Shown here one piece after another: positions 1 through 8,924 of a DNA stretch of 56,447 nucleotides. Made by a program: the position numbers and the translations under genes. This stretch comes from Deltaproteobacteria bacterium (GTDB lineage Bacteria; Desulfobacterota; DSM-4660; Desulfatiglandales; Desulfatiglandaceae): the NCBI GenBank assembly GCA_029933075.1, contig JAOZOW010000008.1, forward strand, positions 1 to 56,447, written 5' to 3'. How positions within the stretch are numbered: the stretch's first letter is position 1; every line of letters starts with the position of its first letter. Under the pieces are notes generated by a model, which had not been told where the DNA came from, ran no database searches, and saw only the letters and a program-made list of their open reading frames with translations.

Positions 1-161
1 GGCCTGCCCCCTGGTAGCCAGCGGCCAGGTACCGGCATTCAGTGGGTCTGATATGTCTTGCATTTCCAAAGGGCCTAAAGTATTGTGTTCAGGAAGGAAT
101 AAAAGGATCCCTCCACCGTCATATCTGGAGTTTTCTCTAACGCTGATTTCCTATGTTAGCC
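1..161. other. Window edge, no gene recognised
   Basis: I see no convincing gene here. A possible weak promoter for the next gene has TTGCAT near 58 and TATTGT near 81, about 17 bases apart, but both boxes are poor. The reading frames crossing the segment carry no recognisable protein. Confidence 0.3.
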
Positions 162-728
162 ATGAAAAAATTCAGCGCCCAAGTCGTGCTTGCGTTTCTC
201 CTGCTTTTCGCCCAGTCCCCCACCTCCTCTTATGCCAACAAGGCCCGGCTCACGGATATTGCAGTGACTACGGGAAGGGATCACTGCCTGGTGTTCTTTC
301 GGGTGACCGACTGTTTCACGGGAGAGATGAAGGATGCCATTGAGAACGGGATCCGAACCACCTTTACATTTTGGGTCAAGTTCTATGAGGTAAGAGACCT
401 GTGGTGGGACAAAAAGATAGCTGACATCAAGATAAGCCATGAGATTCAGTATGACGGTCTCAAAAAGGTTTACAGGATCAAACTCTCCGAAAAAGAGAAC
501 AAAGTCATTATTGTCGAAGACTTTGAGGAGGCCAAGAAATGGATGTCTGAAGTCAAAGGCCTTGCGGTGACCGAACTGGACGATCTTCATAAGGGTACCC
601 TGTACAGGGTGCGGATGATGGCTCAACTTGACAAGATCAGACTTCCCTTCTATCTCCACTATGTCCTGTTTTTCCTATCTTTGTGGGATTTCGAGACCGA
701 CTGGTACACGCAGGATTACAGGTATTGA
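162..728 (+). CDS. DUF4390 family exported protein
   Basis: A 188-residue protein with an N-terminal signal peptide (MKKFSAQVVLAFLLLFAQ, then a small-residue cleavage region near SSYA). The rest is a predicted periplasmic beta-rich domain with the pattern of the DUF4390 family, whose function is not established. In many proteobacteria DUF4390 lies directly upstream of an NtrY-type sensor kinase, as here, so a periplasmic sensing or accessory role for that kinase is plausible but unproven. The start at 162 puts the lysines right before the hydrophobic stretch; an in-frame ATG at 153 is also possible. No strong Shine-Dalgarno is visible for either. Confidence 0.75.
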   Translation: MKKFSAQVVLAFLLLFAQSPTSSYANKARLTDIAVTTGRDHCLVFFRVTDCFTGEMKDAIENGIRTTFTFWVKFYEVRDLWWDKKIADIKISHEIQYDGLKKVYRIKLSEKENKVIIVEDFEEAKKWMSEVKGLAVTELDDLHKGTLYRVRMMAQLDKIRLPFYLHYVLFFLSLWDFETDWYTQDYRY

Positions 729-920
729 CTTCCTACTGAAATACGTGGGCTTATGCCTCTCCGAAATCGATTTGAATCTCAGGTGGTAACAGGAGGCATG
801 GACCTCCCTTTCAATGACTCCTTGCGGAAAAAGTATTCCTGGCCCCACCAAGGCCATTAGCAAAGAGCCGAAGACGACCTCAACCTGAGAGAAAATGTTT
901 TCATTAGCTGATTTGTCGAA

Positions 921-3152
921 ATGACAGAATACGTCCAGGCTAAAAAACTTGACCTCAAGAGACGGCGAAGAGAAAGACTCATCATCATATTTCTCTTTTT
1001 CGTGATTTCATCGTTGACCTTTCTGGGGATACGAGTTTCGGACCTCGGGCTGGACCTTCCGTTCTCGAGTAGCATCCTTGTCTTTATCCTGATAAACGTG
1101 AATGTGATCCTGCTTCTCCTCCTCCTCTTCCTAACCGTGAGGAATCTGGTCAAGCTGTTCTTTGAGAGGCGGAAAAATATTATGGGTGCGCGGCTCAGGA
1201 CAAAATTGGTCCTGGCATTTATGACCCTTTCTCTACTTCCCACGGTTATCCTTTTCTTTGTGTCGGTTCAGTTTATTTCCACATCCATCGAATATTGGTT
1301 TGACCTTCAGATCGAGCGATCTTTAAAGAACTCCCTGGAGGTGGGGCACGATTACTACGAGCGGATCACGGACGATATCCTTTCGCTTGGCAATAATTTG
1401 AGCCGGGTCATTACCTATGAAGGGATAATGCTTATCTCCAGACAAAAGGAGCTTGAAGGGTTCATCGAGAAAAAGCGAAAGGAATATAGGCTGGCCTCAA
1501 TAAAGGTGTATTCGCCGCTAATAGGGTGGAAGACCGTGAGCCAGGACCATAGAATTGACCTGAGCGCCTTCAAAGGGCCTGGCCCGGACATCCTAAAGAA
1601 GAGCATAGAAAAGGGAGCTGACACACAGTATATCGAATCCTCTGCCCATGGGGATCTCATCAGCGGTATCGTTCCGGTCTTTTCCAGGACTGAGACAAAG
1701 GCTGTGGTGGGGCTTATTGTCCTATCAAAGTTCGTTCCGGGCAGGTTTGTGCATCGTCTTCAGGCCATTTCAAAAGGGCTTCAGGAATACCGCCAGCTCA
1801 AGATGCTGAAGAAACCGATGAAAATAAGCCACATGATCACCCTTTCCATTGTGACTCTTCTCATCATTTTTTCTTCTGTATGGTTTGGATTTTATCTTTC
1901 CAGAGAAATCACGGTACCGATCAAAGAGCTGGCAGAGGCAACCAACCGGATCGCTTCGGGGGATTATGATTTTTTTATTGACCTGGAAGCGAAAGACGAG
2001 ATTGGAAGCCTCGTAAATTCTTTCAACAGGATGACCATGGATCTGAAAACCAGCAAGACCAAGCTGGAGGAAGCCAACAAAGAACTGATCAGGAGCAATA
2101 TCGAGCTGGAGCAGAGACGGCTCTATATGGAAGTGGTGCTGGCCAATGTGGCAGCAGGGGTGGTTTCGGCAGACCGGCATGGCAAGATCCTGACCATCAA
2201 CAAGTCCGCTGAAAAAATGCTGGAGATAAAGGGAGAAGAGATTATAGGCAGGAGTTACCAGGAGGTCCTTTCCCGGGAGTATGTGGAGATTATAGACGAT
2301 TTCATAAATGATGAACGCCTGTTCAAGAAGGGATTTTTGAACAGGCAGATCAATGTTTCGGTCAGGGATAAAAGGCTGACCCTGCTGGTATCTCTCAATG
2401 TGCTTCGAGATGATCGCGGGAAATATCTCGGTCTGGTTGCGGTCTTGGAGGACTTGACCGAGATCGAGAAAGCCCAGCGCATGGCCGCCTGGAGAGAGGT
2501 GGCCAGGCGAATTGCCCACGAGGTCAAGAACCCCCTTACGCCAATTCAGCTGTCCGCACAACGGCTCAAGAAAAGATATGGGGATAAACTGCGGGGAAGC
2601 GAGGGCCAGGTGTTCCATGAATGCACGCAGATGATTATCAAGGAGGTAGAGGAACTAAAAGGTTTGGTTAATGAATTCTCCAACTTTGCCCGTATGCCAA
2701 CTTCTAACCCGGTTCCTGAAGATATCCGCGAGATCATCAAAGAGGCCCTTAGCCTTTACAGGGAGGCGCACAGAGATGTGGAGCTCATTTTCAGGGATTC
2801 AACGGAAGTGCCCATATTCAACCTGGACAGAGAGCAGATTAAAAGGGTCATGATCAATCTTTTGGATAATGCCATTGAGGCCATGGATGGTCAGGGGGAG
2901 GTGGTGGTGGCCCTTAATTATGACAGTGACCTTCAGATGGTGCGGGTCGAAGTGGCGGACACAGGGAAGGGGATCCCCCCCGAGAACAAAGAGAGATTGT
3001 TTGAGCCCTATTTTTCCACCAAGAAACAGGGGACAGGCCTTGGCCTTGCCATTGTAAGGACCATTATTACCGACCACAATGGGTTCATCCGGGTCCAGGA
3101 TAATGAACCGAAGGGAACGAGATTCATCATCGAACTGCCGGTCAGAGTGTGA
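921..3152 (+). CDS. ntrY: NtrY-type membrane sensor histidine kinase
   Basis: A 743-residue inner-membrane sensor kinase. Two or three membrane segments lie at about residues 20-120 (including a very leucine-rich helix near 60-75), followed by a periplasmic region and another membrane helix near 305-325. Then come a HAMP domain, a PAS domain (about 410-530), and the kinase core. The phosphoacceptor is H533 in ARRIAHEVKNPLTPIQL. The N box reads NLLDNAIEAM, the G1 box DTGKGIP and the G2 box GTGLGLAIV. Domain order and the HEVKNPLTPIQ motif fit NtrY, which phosphorylates NtrX. No ntrX is adjacent, but an NtrX-type regulator sits at 28023-29390 beyond the envelope genes. It is followed after one base by waaA. 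Confidence 0.87.
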   Translation: MTEYVQAKKLDLKRRRRERLIIIFLFFVISSLTFLGIRVSDLGLDLPFSSSILVFILINVNVILLLLLLFLTVRNLVKLFFERRKNIMGARLRTKLVLAFMTLSLLPTVILFFVSVQFISTSIEYWFDLQIERSLKNSLEVGHDYYERITDDILSLGNNLSRVITYEGIMLISRQKELEGFIEKKRKEYRLASIKVYSPLIGWKTVSQDHRIDLSAFKGPGPDILKKSIEKGADTQYIESSAHGDLISGIVPVFSRTETKAVVGLIVLSKFVPGRFVHRLQAISKGLQEYRQLKMLKKPMKISHMITLSIVTLLIIFSSVWFGFYLSREITVPIKELAEATNRIASGDYDFFIDLEAKDEIGSLVNSFNRMTMDLKTSKTKLEEANKELIRSNIELEQRRLYMEVVLANVAAGVVSADRHGKILTINKSAEKMLEIKGEEIIGRSYQEVLSREYVEIIDDFINDERLFKKGFLNRQINVSVRDKRLTLLVSLNVLRDDRGKYLGLVAVLEDLTEIEKAQRMAAWREVARRIAHEVKNPLTPIQLSAQRLKKRYGDKLRGSEGQVFHECTQMIIKEVEELKGLVNEFSNFARMPTSNPVPEDIREIIKEALSLYREAHRDVELIFRDSTEVPIFNLDREQIKRVMINLLDNAIEAMDGQGEVVVALNYDSDLQMVRVEVADTGKGIPPENKERLFEPYFSTKKQGTGLGLAIVRTIITDHNGFIRVQDNEPKGTRFIIELPVRV

Positions 3153-3153
3153 C

Positions 3154-4455
3154 ATGGAAAAAGCCTTTTCTGCTCTGATTTTTTTTTATCATTTCCTCTG
3201 GACCGGGCTGATTGCTCTATCAGTTCCAGCTATGGCATTTGCGGGGAAGAAAAGGATCTCCGAGAGACTCGCAGTGGTGCTGCCTCCCCCTCGGCCCAAA
3301 CAGGGGAGTGTGTGGATCCATGCCCTCTCCGTTGGAGAGGTGTTTTCGGCGATACCTTTAGTGGATGCCATTAGGGCGAGATATCCTGAAAAGAGTATTG
3401 TTTTCACCGTCACCACGAGGAAGGGGATGAGTATCGCTATCAAGGAGTTGCAAGGGCGGGTGGATACCCTCCTTACAATGCCCCTGGATCTCTGGTACTG
3501 TGCGCGGCGCATGGTGAACTATCTCAGGCCGGGGGTTTTTATTCTTGTGGAAACGGATATTTGGCCCGGTCTAATTGAGTATCTGAGAAAGAAGGGCATC
3601 AAGAGCATCCTTGTAAACGGCCGGATTTCCCCCAGGACCTTCAGTGCGTACAAGAGGTTCTCGTTTTTCGCCAGAATGATGTTTCAGCCTCTGTCATCTT
3701 GTCTGATGCAGTCGGATCTTGACACTGACCGTCTTTTAAAGGTGGGCGTTGACCCGGCAAAGGTACACACTGTGGGGAACATAAAATTCGATAGAGACTG
3801 GCCCCCAATGAACGAAGAAGAGCATGGTGAATGGCTGGACAAACTCAAGCTTAATAGGGGCGATCTTTTATGGGTGGCTGGCAGCATTCACCGTGGTGAA
3901 GATGAGCTGATTTTGAGTGTGTACCTAAAGCTGAAATCATATTTCCCTTCCCTGAGGTTGATACTGGCCCCGAGGAGGGTAGAAGAATCCCCTGAGATCC
4001 TGAAGCAAGCCAAAGCAATGGGACTCAGGGCGGTCCTGAGAACTGAACCGGGGGAGGAAAGGTATGATGTGTTGGTCGTTGATACCCTTGGAGAATTGGC
4101 TCGCATTTACGGCCTCGGAAAGGTGAGTTTCGTAGGGGGCAGTCTGGTGCCATTTGGCGGGCATAACCTCCTGGAGCCTGCACAGTTGGGTGTGCCGGTG
4201 ATCTTTGGCCCTTATACCCATAACTTCGTTTTCATGTCTGAGTCCATGACGGAAAGGGGGGCGGGCTGGCGGGTCCGTAATGCAGGAGAACTCTATGAGG
4301 CGGTATTTACCCTTTTAAAGAACGATGAGGTCCGTCACAGAATGTGTCTGAGCGCAAAAGAATTTGTCTCCGAAAACCGAGGAGCCATCAGCCGTGTGAT
4401 TTCGTATGTTGACGCCGCTCTCAAAGGGACGCAGAAACCCCGCGGGAGTGCATAA
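3154..4455 (+). CDS. waaA: 3-deoxy-D-manno-octulosonic acid transferase
   Basis: A 433-residue inner-membrane glycosyltransferase that adds Kdo from CMP-Kdo to the lipid A precursor. It has an N-terminal membrane anchor (FSALIFFYHFLWTGLIAL), the GT-B N-domain with the catalytic-base motif HALSVGEVFSAIPL, and the conserved ETDIWPGLIEYL, GNIKFD, VAGSIHRGEDE and FVGGSLVPFGGHNLLEP motifs. Length matches the family. The start at 154 bases past 3000 is chosen because homologues begin a few residues before the anchor; longer in-frame starts would overlap ntrY. The sequence cannot show whether it adds one or two Kdo residues. Its stop lies one base before lpxK, so the two are probably co-translated. 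Confidence 0.93.
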   Translation: MEKAFSALIFFYHFLWTGLIALSVPAMAFAGKKRISERLAVVLPPPRPKQGSVWIHALSVGEVFSAIPLVDAIRARYPEKSIVFTVTTRKGMSIAIKELQGRVDTLLTMPLDLWYCARRMVNYLRPGVFILVETDIWPGLIEYLRKKGIKSILVNGRISPRTFSAYKRFSFFARMMFQPLSSCLMQSDLDTDRLLKVGVDPAKVHTVGNIKFDRDWPPMNEEEHGEWLDKLKLNRGDLLWVAGSIHRGEDELILSVYLKLKSYFPSLRLILAPRRVEESPEILKQAKAMGLRAVLRTEPGEERYDVLVVDTLGELARIYGLGKVSFVGGSLVPFGGHNLLEPAQLGVPVIFGPYTHNFVFMSESMTERGAGWRVRNAGELYEAVFTLLKNDEVRHRMCLSAKEFVSENRGAISRVISYVDAALKGTQKPRGSA

Positions 4456-4456
4456 T

Positions 4457-5578
4457 ATGAGGGGGGAACAGGTGCCGCATATGAGGCCGGACTGGGCCTT
4501 GATCCACAGGCAGGGACCACCCCGTTTCTGGTTTCCTTTCCTGGCATTTTTCTGTCGGCTGTATGGGGCAGGTGTGGGGATACGCCAGTGGGGGTACCAG
4601 TGCGGGCTTATGAAGAGAGAGTCTCTTCCTGGCGCCGTCGTCAGTATAGGCAACCTTACTGCAGGAGGGACAGGAAAGACTCCTGCGGTTCTTTTCCTGG
4701 CCAGCTGGGCTGCCGAAAGCGGGTACAGGGTAGCGGTGCTTTCTCGCGGCTATGGGGGCAAGTATGGCCCTGAGGTACTGGTAGTTTCCGACGGCACCCA
4801 TTTGACGGCCAGCCCCCGGGAAAGCGGGGATGAGCCTTACCTCCTGGCAAAAAGGCTTCAAAACGTTCCGGTGCTGGTATCCCGGAAGCGGTATCAGGCA
4901 GGTTGGTATGCCCACGAAAAACTCGGGTGCGATTTTTTCATTCTTGACGATGGATTTCAGCATGTGGGTCTGGAAAGAGACCTGGATCTTGTCCTTATTG
5001 ATAGCGAAAGCCCTTTCGGAAACGGCTATCTCCTCCCGCTCGGCCCCCTCAGGGAACCGGTAGACCACCTATCAAGGGCCGATGCGTGTGTGCTCACCCG
5101 GTTTAAGGATCCCTCTTCGGGGGACGGAACACTTTCAGCTCTCAAAAAGAGATTCCCTGGAAAACATTTCTTCTGTGCAAATCATGTTCCAGAAAAAGTT
5201 GTCTTCCCAGGTTCAGGTAAGGAGCTCGAGCCTGAACACCTTAAAGGAAAGAGAGTGGTTGCCTTTGCCGGGATCGCTAAGCCGGATACATTCAGGCTGA
5301 CCCTTGAAACACTCGGAGCCGATCTGGCTGGCTTCAGATCATTTAGGGACCATTATTCCTTCAGGCCGGAGGATATCCGTAGCCTGATCACCTTCAAGCA
5401 GAGCGTGGGGGCAGGCTATCTGTTGACCACTGAAAAAGATTGGGTGAGGATCGCCTCCATTGGTCCTGAGATTTCCGAGATTGGCTATCTTTCCATCAGG
5501 TTCTCACTAATCAAGGACGAGGATGCCTTCTTCAGGATGATCAGAGAGAGAGCTGAGGCCAAAATTAAGAGCGAATGA
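4457..5578 (+). CDS. lpxK: Tetraacyldisaccharide 4'-kinase
   Basis: A 373-residue lipid A kinase that phosphorylates the 4' position of the tetraacyldisaccharide at the inner membrane. The P-loop is GNLTAGGTGKTP. Other family motifs are VLSRGYGGKYG, SGDEPYLLAKR, LDDGFQHVGLERDLDLVLID, FAGIAKPDTF and LLTTEKDW. The N-terminus carries a hydrophobic amphipathic segment (FWFPFLAFFCRLYGAGVG), as expected for membrane association. The start at 4457 is preceded by GGGAG; a second in-frame ATG at 4481 follows a GGGGGGAA stretch and is equally possible. The gene lies between waaA and the heptosyltransferase gene, consistent with one core/lipid A operon. Confidence 0.94.
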   Translation: MRGEQVPHMRPDWALIHRQGPPRFWFPFLAFFCRLYGAGVGIRQWGYQCGLMKRESLPGAVVSIGNLTAGGTGKTPAVLFLASWAAESGYRVAVLSRGYGGKYGPEVLVVSDGTHLTASPRESGDEPYLLAKRLQNVPVLVSRKRYQAGWYAHEKLGCDFFILDDGFQHVGLERDLDLVLIDSESPFGNGYLLPLGPLREPVDHLSRADACVLTRFKDPSSGDGTLSALKKRFPGKHFFCANHVPEKVVFPGSGKELEPEHLKGKRVVAFAGIAKPDTFRLTLETLGADLAGFRSFRDHYSFRPEDIRSLITFKQSVGAGYLLTTEKDWVRIASIGPEISEIGYLSIRFSLIKDEDAFFRMIRERAEAKIKSE

Positions 5579-5581
5579 GAC

Positions 5582-6655
5582 ATGATGAACATTGTTTCCC
5601 GTGGCGAAAAGATCCATAAGTCTGATATCACGCGAATCTTGGTCCGTGCCACCAACTGGGTGGGCGATGCCGTCATGAGTCTTCCCGCTCTTGAGGCCGT
5701 AAGGGAAAATTTTCCTGGGAGCCGGATTTCCGTTTTGGCAAAACCCTGGGTTACTCCCATTTTCGAAAGCCATCCCGCTGTTGATCAGATCATTCCCTTC
5801 AAGAAAAGGCAGGGGTATCTCCGGGGTTCTCTGGACATGTTTCGGTTGTGCTCCAGGATCCGTAACGGCGGGTTTGACCTCACCGTCCTTTTTCAGAATG
5901 CCTTTGAGGCCGCCCTGGTGGCCCGACTGGGCGGGAGCAGGTACATTGTGGGGTATGATGCTGATGCAAGGGGCTTCCTGCTCACCCATCCCGTAAAACG
6001 GAATGAAGCCGTGCTTCGAGTCCACCAAGTGGAGTACTATCTTTGCATATTGAGAGCCATGGGATGGGAGGCTCCCAACCGCGATCCAGTTCTATACGTG
6101 AGTGAGAGACATATTGACGAGGCCAAGCATCTTCTCCGGTCCCATGGACTGGAAGCCGAGGACTTTCTTGTGGGGATAGGCCCGGGCGCTATCTATGGGA
6201 AGACAAAACGGTGGCCCCCGGAACGTTTTGCCAGAATCGGCGATCAGGCTGTGGAGAAATGGGGGGCTAAGGTACTTGTGATGGGGAGCCGTGCCGAATC
6301 AAGAATCTGTGAACGCCTTTGCAAGACCATGACCCATGGGTCGGTGAACATCTGCGGCCTTACATCACTAGGGGTTGCGATAGCGCTGGTTAGTCTCTTT
6401 GGATTTTTCATTACAAATGACTCCGGCCTCATGCATATCTCAGCGGCCCTGGGCGTACCCACAGTGGCCATATTCGGATCAACCGATCCGGTTGCCACCG
6501 GACCTCGTGGACCAAACACAAGGATAGTGAAACATGATGTGGACTGCGCCCCCTGCCTGAAGCCGGTTTGCCCAAAGGATTATCGGTGCCTCCTGGAGAT
6601 AGAACCGGAAGAAGTGTGGGAGGCCATGGAGGATCTGAAAAGGAGCGGCGTATGA
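5582..6655 (+). CDS. waaF: ADP-heptose:LPS heptosyltransferase, WaaF-like
   Basis: A 357-residue GT9-family glycosyltransferase, probably heptosyltransferase II of the LPS inner core, acting at the cytoplasmic face of the inner membrane. The N-terminal acceptor-side motif is ATNWVGDAVMSLPALEAV. The ADP-heptose-binding half has GPGAIYGKTKRWPPERFA and TNDSGLMHISAALGVPTV followed by AIFGSTDP. A late cysteine cluster (DCAPCLKPVCP) is common in the family. The stop overlaps the gmhB start as ATGA, indicating translational coupling. Assignment as heptosyltransferase II rather than I rests on general resemblance and on the presence of a second GT9 gene at 7296. Confidence 0.85.
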   Translation: MMNIVSRGEKIHKSDITRILVRATNWVGDAVMSLPALEAVRENFPGSRISVLAKPWVTPIFESHPAVDQIIPFKKRQGYLRGSLDMFRLCSRIRNGGFDLTVLFQNAFEAALVARLGGSRYIVGYDADARGFLLTHPVKRNEAVLRVHQVEYYLCILRAMGWEAPNRDPVLYVSERHIDEAKHLLRSHGLEAEDFLVGIGPGAIYGKTKRWPPERFARIGDQAVEKWGAKVLVMGSRAESRICERLCKTMTHGSVNICGLTSLGVAIALVSLFGFFITNDSGLMHISAALGVPTVAIFGSTDPVATGPRGPNTRIVKHDVDCAPCLKPVCPKDYRCLLEIEPEEVWEAMEDLKRSGV

Positions 6656-7239
6656 TGAAGCGACCCGCTGTTTTCGTGGACAGGGATGGCACCATAAACG
6701 AGCAGATGGGATATATCAATCATGTGAGTCGATTTACCTTTCTTCCTGGGACGGCTGAGGCAATAAAGCTCCTGAACATTCATCGGTTCCTGGTCATCGT
6801 CATTTCCAATCAGTCGGGAGTTGCACGCGGGTATTTCCCCATTGAGTTGGTTAATGAGGTCCATTCTCGCATGAAGACCATGCTGGAAAAGGAAGGAGCC
6901 TGGGTAGATGCAGTTTATTTCTGCCCGCATCACCCTTCGGGCAATGTGGCCGAATACCGGAAGGCCTGTGATTGCAGAAAACCTGCCACAGGAATGGTTC
7001 GGAAGGCGATTGACCGCTTTGACATTGATTTGAAGAGCTCTTATGTTATCGGTGATCGCCTTTCGGACATTGAAATGGCCGAGAGATTGGACCTGAAAGG
7101 CATCTTGGTAAGGACCGGATATGGCCGCGGAGAAATTGAGTATCTGCTGCCCGGATCTACCCTCAGGCCAGTTTATATTGCCGACGATCTACTTGAGGCG
7201 GTCAAATGGATCATAAAGAGACAGGGTGGGAAGAGTTAG
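6652..7239 (+). CDS. gmhB: D-glycero-beta-D-manno-heptose-1,7-bisphosphate 7-phosphatase
   Basis: A 195-residue HAD-superfamily phosphatase that removes the 7-phosphate from heptose bisphosphate during ADP-heptose synthesis. The nucleophile motif is VDRDGTINEQ near the N-terminus. The GmhB zinc loop is visible as CPHHPSGNVAEY followed by CDCRKP, giving a Cys-His-Cys-Cys set. The C-terminal HAD motif is YVIGDRLSDIEMA. Two ATG codons in tandem (6652, 6655) overlap the upstream stop. It lies between two heptosyltransferase genes, which fits supply of their donor; the other ADP-heptose genes (gmhA, hldE, hldD) are not in this window. Confidence 0.92.
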   Translation: MMKRPAVFVDRDGTINEQMGYINHVSRFTFLPGTAEAIKLLNIHRFLVIVISNQSGVARGYFPIELVNEVHSRMKTMLEKEGAWVDAVYFCPHHPSGNVAEYRKACDCRKPATGMVRKAIDRFDIDLKSSYVIGDRLSDIEMAERLDLKGILVRTGYGRGEIEYLLPGSTLRPVYIADDLLEAVKWIIKRQGGKS

Positions 7240-7295
7240 GTCAAAAAGAGGATAGCGCCTTTCTGTATCGTAATGGACCCGATCTTGGACAAACA

Positions 7296-8357
7296 ATGGG
7301 CCCTGAGAATATCCTCATCATAAAACTGAGTTCCATCGGTGACGTGGTTCATTCCCTTCCCTTTCTGGAGGTGCTTAGGGCGCGATTCCCTGAGGCCCGG
7401 ATCGATTGGCTTGTGGAGGAGGAGGCCTCCCTGGTCATTGAAGGGCATCCTGCTCTCAGCCGTATGATTGTCTCGCGACGAAAATTGTGGGAGAGGCTGA
7501 TGTTCAAAAGTGCTTCCGGTTTTTCCTCTGTGCTCCGTGAACTCATCCGATTTCTCAAGGAGGTCCGGTCCGTTGATTATGACCTGGTGGTTGATCTTCA
7601 GGGACTTCTCCGTAGCGGAATCATTACCGGCCTCTCAAGAGGCAAGAGGAAGGTGGGCATGGAGGGCGCCAGGGAGGGAGGATGGCTCTTTTTCAGTGAG
7701 CCCCCTGTTCCGGTTGATTACTCGGGGCACGCTATTGATAGGTACCTGCAGGTCGCTCAGTATCTGGGCTGTAATTCCGCATCGTGGAAGGGTGAGGTTC
7801 CTGTGTTCCTCCCTGACGAGGCCCAGGTGGACATGCTCTTAGAAGGGATTGAGGGACGAAACGCCCTTGTGGCCGTTAACCCTATGGCCCGGTGGGAGAC
7901 GAAGCTCTGGGCGCCCGAGCGTTTCGCACGTGTGGCGGAGCTGCTGGTCGAGGATCTGTCATGCGATGTGGTCTTTACCGGAAGTGAAGGAGACAGGGCC
8001 GTTATTGATAGGATCATCAGTATGTCGGGAGTAGAGCCATTGAACCTTGCAGGCCGCACCACCCTTAAAGAGCTTGCCTCTCTTTATCGTCGATGCGACG
8101 TGTTAGTGACAACAGACACTGGGCCCATGCATATTGCCGCGGCCATGGGATGCCCAGTGGTGGCCCTGTTCGGGCCCACTACGCCCCGCCGGACAGGGCC
8201 TTACGGGTCTGGCCACAGACCCATAAAGGCGAACCTGGAGTGCAGCCCCTGCTTTAAAAAGCGATGCAGTGATATGGCCTGCATGAGAGGAATCAGTGTG
8301 GATGATGTATTAAAAGCGGTGGAAGACATTCTTGGGGAAGATAATGGAAATACTTAA
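7296..8357 (+). CDS. waaC: Lipopolysaccharide heptosyltransferase, WaaC-like
   Basis: A 353-residue GT9 glycosyltransferase, likely heptosyltransferase I, which adds the first heptose to Kdo. The N-terminus ILIIKLSSIGDVVHSLPFLE is a strong match to this group. The donor-binding half has NPMARWETKLWAPERFARVA and TDTGPMHIAAAMGCPVVALF, then a CSPCFKKRCS cysteine cluster. The start at 7296 is chosen because family members begin just before the ILIIKLSSIGD strand. An in-frame start at 7206 would add 30 residues and overlap gmhB, with a GAGGCGG upstream of it, so the start is not settled. Confidence 0.86.
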   Translation: MGPENILIIKLSSIGDVVHSLPFLEVLRARFPEARIDWLVEEEASLVIEGHPALSRMIVSRRKLWERLMFKSASGFSSVLRELIRFLKEVRSVDYDLVVDLQGLLRSGIITGLSRGKRKVGMEGAREGGWLFFSEPPVPVDYSGHAIDRYLQVAQYLGCNSASWKGEVPVFLPDEAQVDMLLEGIEGRNALVAVNPMARWETKLWAPERFARVAELLVEDLSCDVVFTGSEGDRAVIDRIISMSGVEPLNLAGRTTLKELASLYRRCDVLVTTDTGPMHIAAAMGCPVVALFGPTTPRRTGPYGSGHRPIKANLECSPCFKKRCSDMACMRGISVDDVLKAVEDILGEDNGNT

Positions 8358-8431
8358 GCTGCTGTGCATGTACTCCCGCCAGGTAAGGTACAGCATAAAA
8401 TTTCAGATCATGTGTTGACTAAGGAGGACTC

Positions 8432-8602
8432 ATGGCCATCAGCAAGGAACTTCTGGACATACTTGCATGCCCTAAGTGCAAGGGGGAAATTTATCTGAAT
8501 GACACCGGTGACGGCCTTATTTGCGAGAACTGCAAGTTGCTCTATGAAATTAAGGATGATATACCGATCATGCTAATCGATGAGGCCAAACCCTTAGAGT
8601 GA
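8432..8602 (+). CDS. Trm112/YcaR-family small zinc ribbon protein
   Basis: A 56-residue protein with CPKCKG near residue 13 and CENCK near residue 32, the two knuckles of a zinc ribbon, followed by YEIKDDIPIML as in the Trm112/YcaR (UPF0434) family. Eukaryotic Trm112 activates methyltransferases; the bacterial short forms have no settled role. A strong Shine-Dalgarno (AAGGAGG) lies 6 bases upstream of the ATG. Close relatives often sit beside lpxK or kdsB, and here it ends the LPS-core cluster. Confidence 0.85.
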   Translation: MAISKELLDILACPKCKGEIYLNDTGDGLICENCKLLYEIKDDIPIMLIDEAKPLE

Positions 8603-8635
8603 CAAGAGTAGTGGGATAGGGCTTTCCCGGCCTGT

Positions 8636-8920
8636 TTAAAAAAGGTCGTCATCAGGGCTGTCTTTGCCCTTTTTCGGCCTGGTAAGTATGATTCGGTATT
8701 GATCTTCAGAGCCCTCGAAGCAGATTCGGCACTCCTTTTTATTTTCCTCTCCGGCGCAGCTTTCACATCGGGGTTCTTTGGGAAGCGGTTCGAGGTGGAC
8801 TTCAAAACCGGCTTCCTCGTATATCTGAACCGCTTCACTGAGGCGGGGTTCTGAAGCGACAAACTGCTTCCGCCAGCCCTTGCTTTCCAGCATCTCGATC
8901 CTTGACCTGTTTTCGTCCAC
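8636..8920 (-). CDS. Conserved hypothetical protein with two CxxC motifs
   Basis: A 94-residue acidic protein I do not recognise. It carries CESC and CRIC separated by a short charged loop, suggesting a zinc or metal knuckle in its second half. The first half (SRIEMLESKGWRKQF and LSEAVQIYEEAGFEVHLEPL) looks like an alpha/beta segment. It begins with GTG four bases after the stop of the upstream gene, so it is almost certainly co-translated with that gene and lies at the end of the acetoacetyl-CoA synthetase transcript. Function unknown. Confidence 0.65.
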   Translation of the reverse strand: MDENRSRIEMLESKGWRKQFVASEPRLSEAVQIYEEAGFEVHLEPLPKEPRCESCAGEENKKECRICFEGSEDQYRIILTRPKKGKDSPDDDLF

Positions 8921-8924
8921 GGTC

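Noticed and set aside
53-343. Open frame across the window start
   Set aside because: It overlaps the DUF4390 gene in another frame, has no recognisable domain and no signal at its start, so it is likely chance.
790-860. Possible 20-codon leader peptide after GGAGGC at about 799
   Set aside because: The ATG sits one base after the AGGAGG, too close for initiation, and GGAGG/CCTCC could simply pair.
1770-2618. Long antisense frame inside the NtrY gene
   Set aside because: It mirrors the kinase coding sequence and has no family motif; antisense frames are common in GC-moderate coding DNA.
8414-8419. TTGACT before the Trm112-like gene
   Set aside because: The next -10 position would fall inside the gene and it abuts the ribosome site, so it is not a useful promoter.
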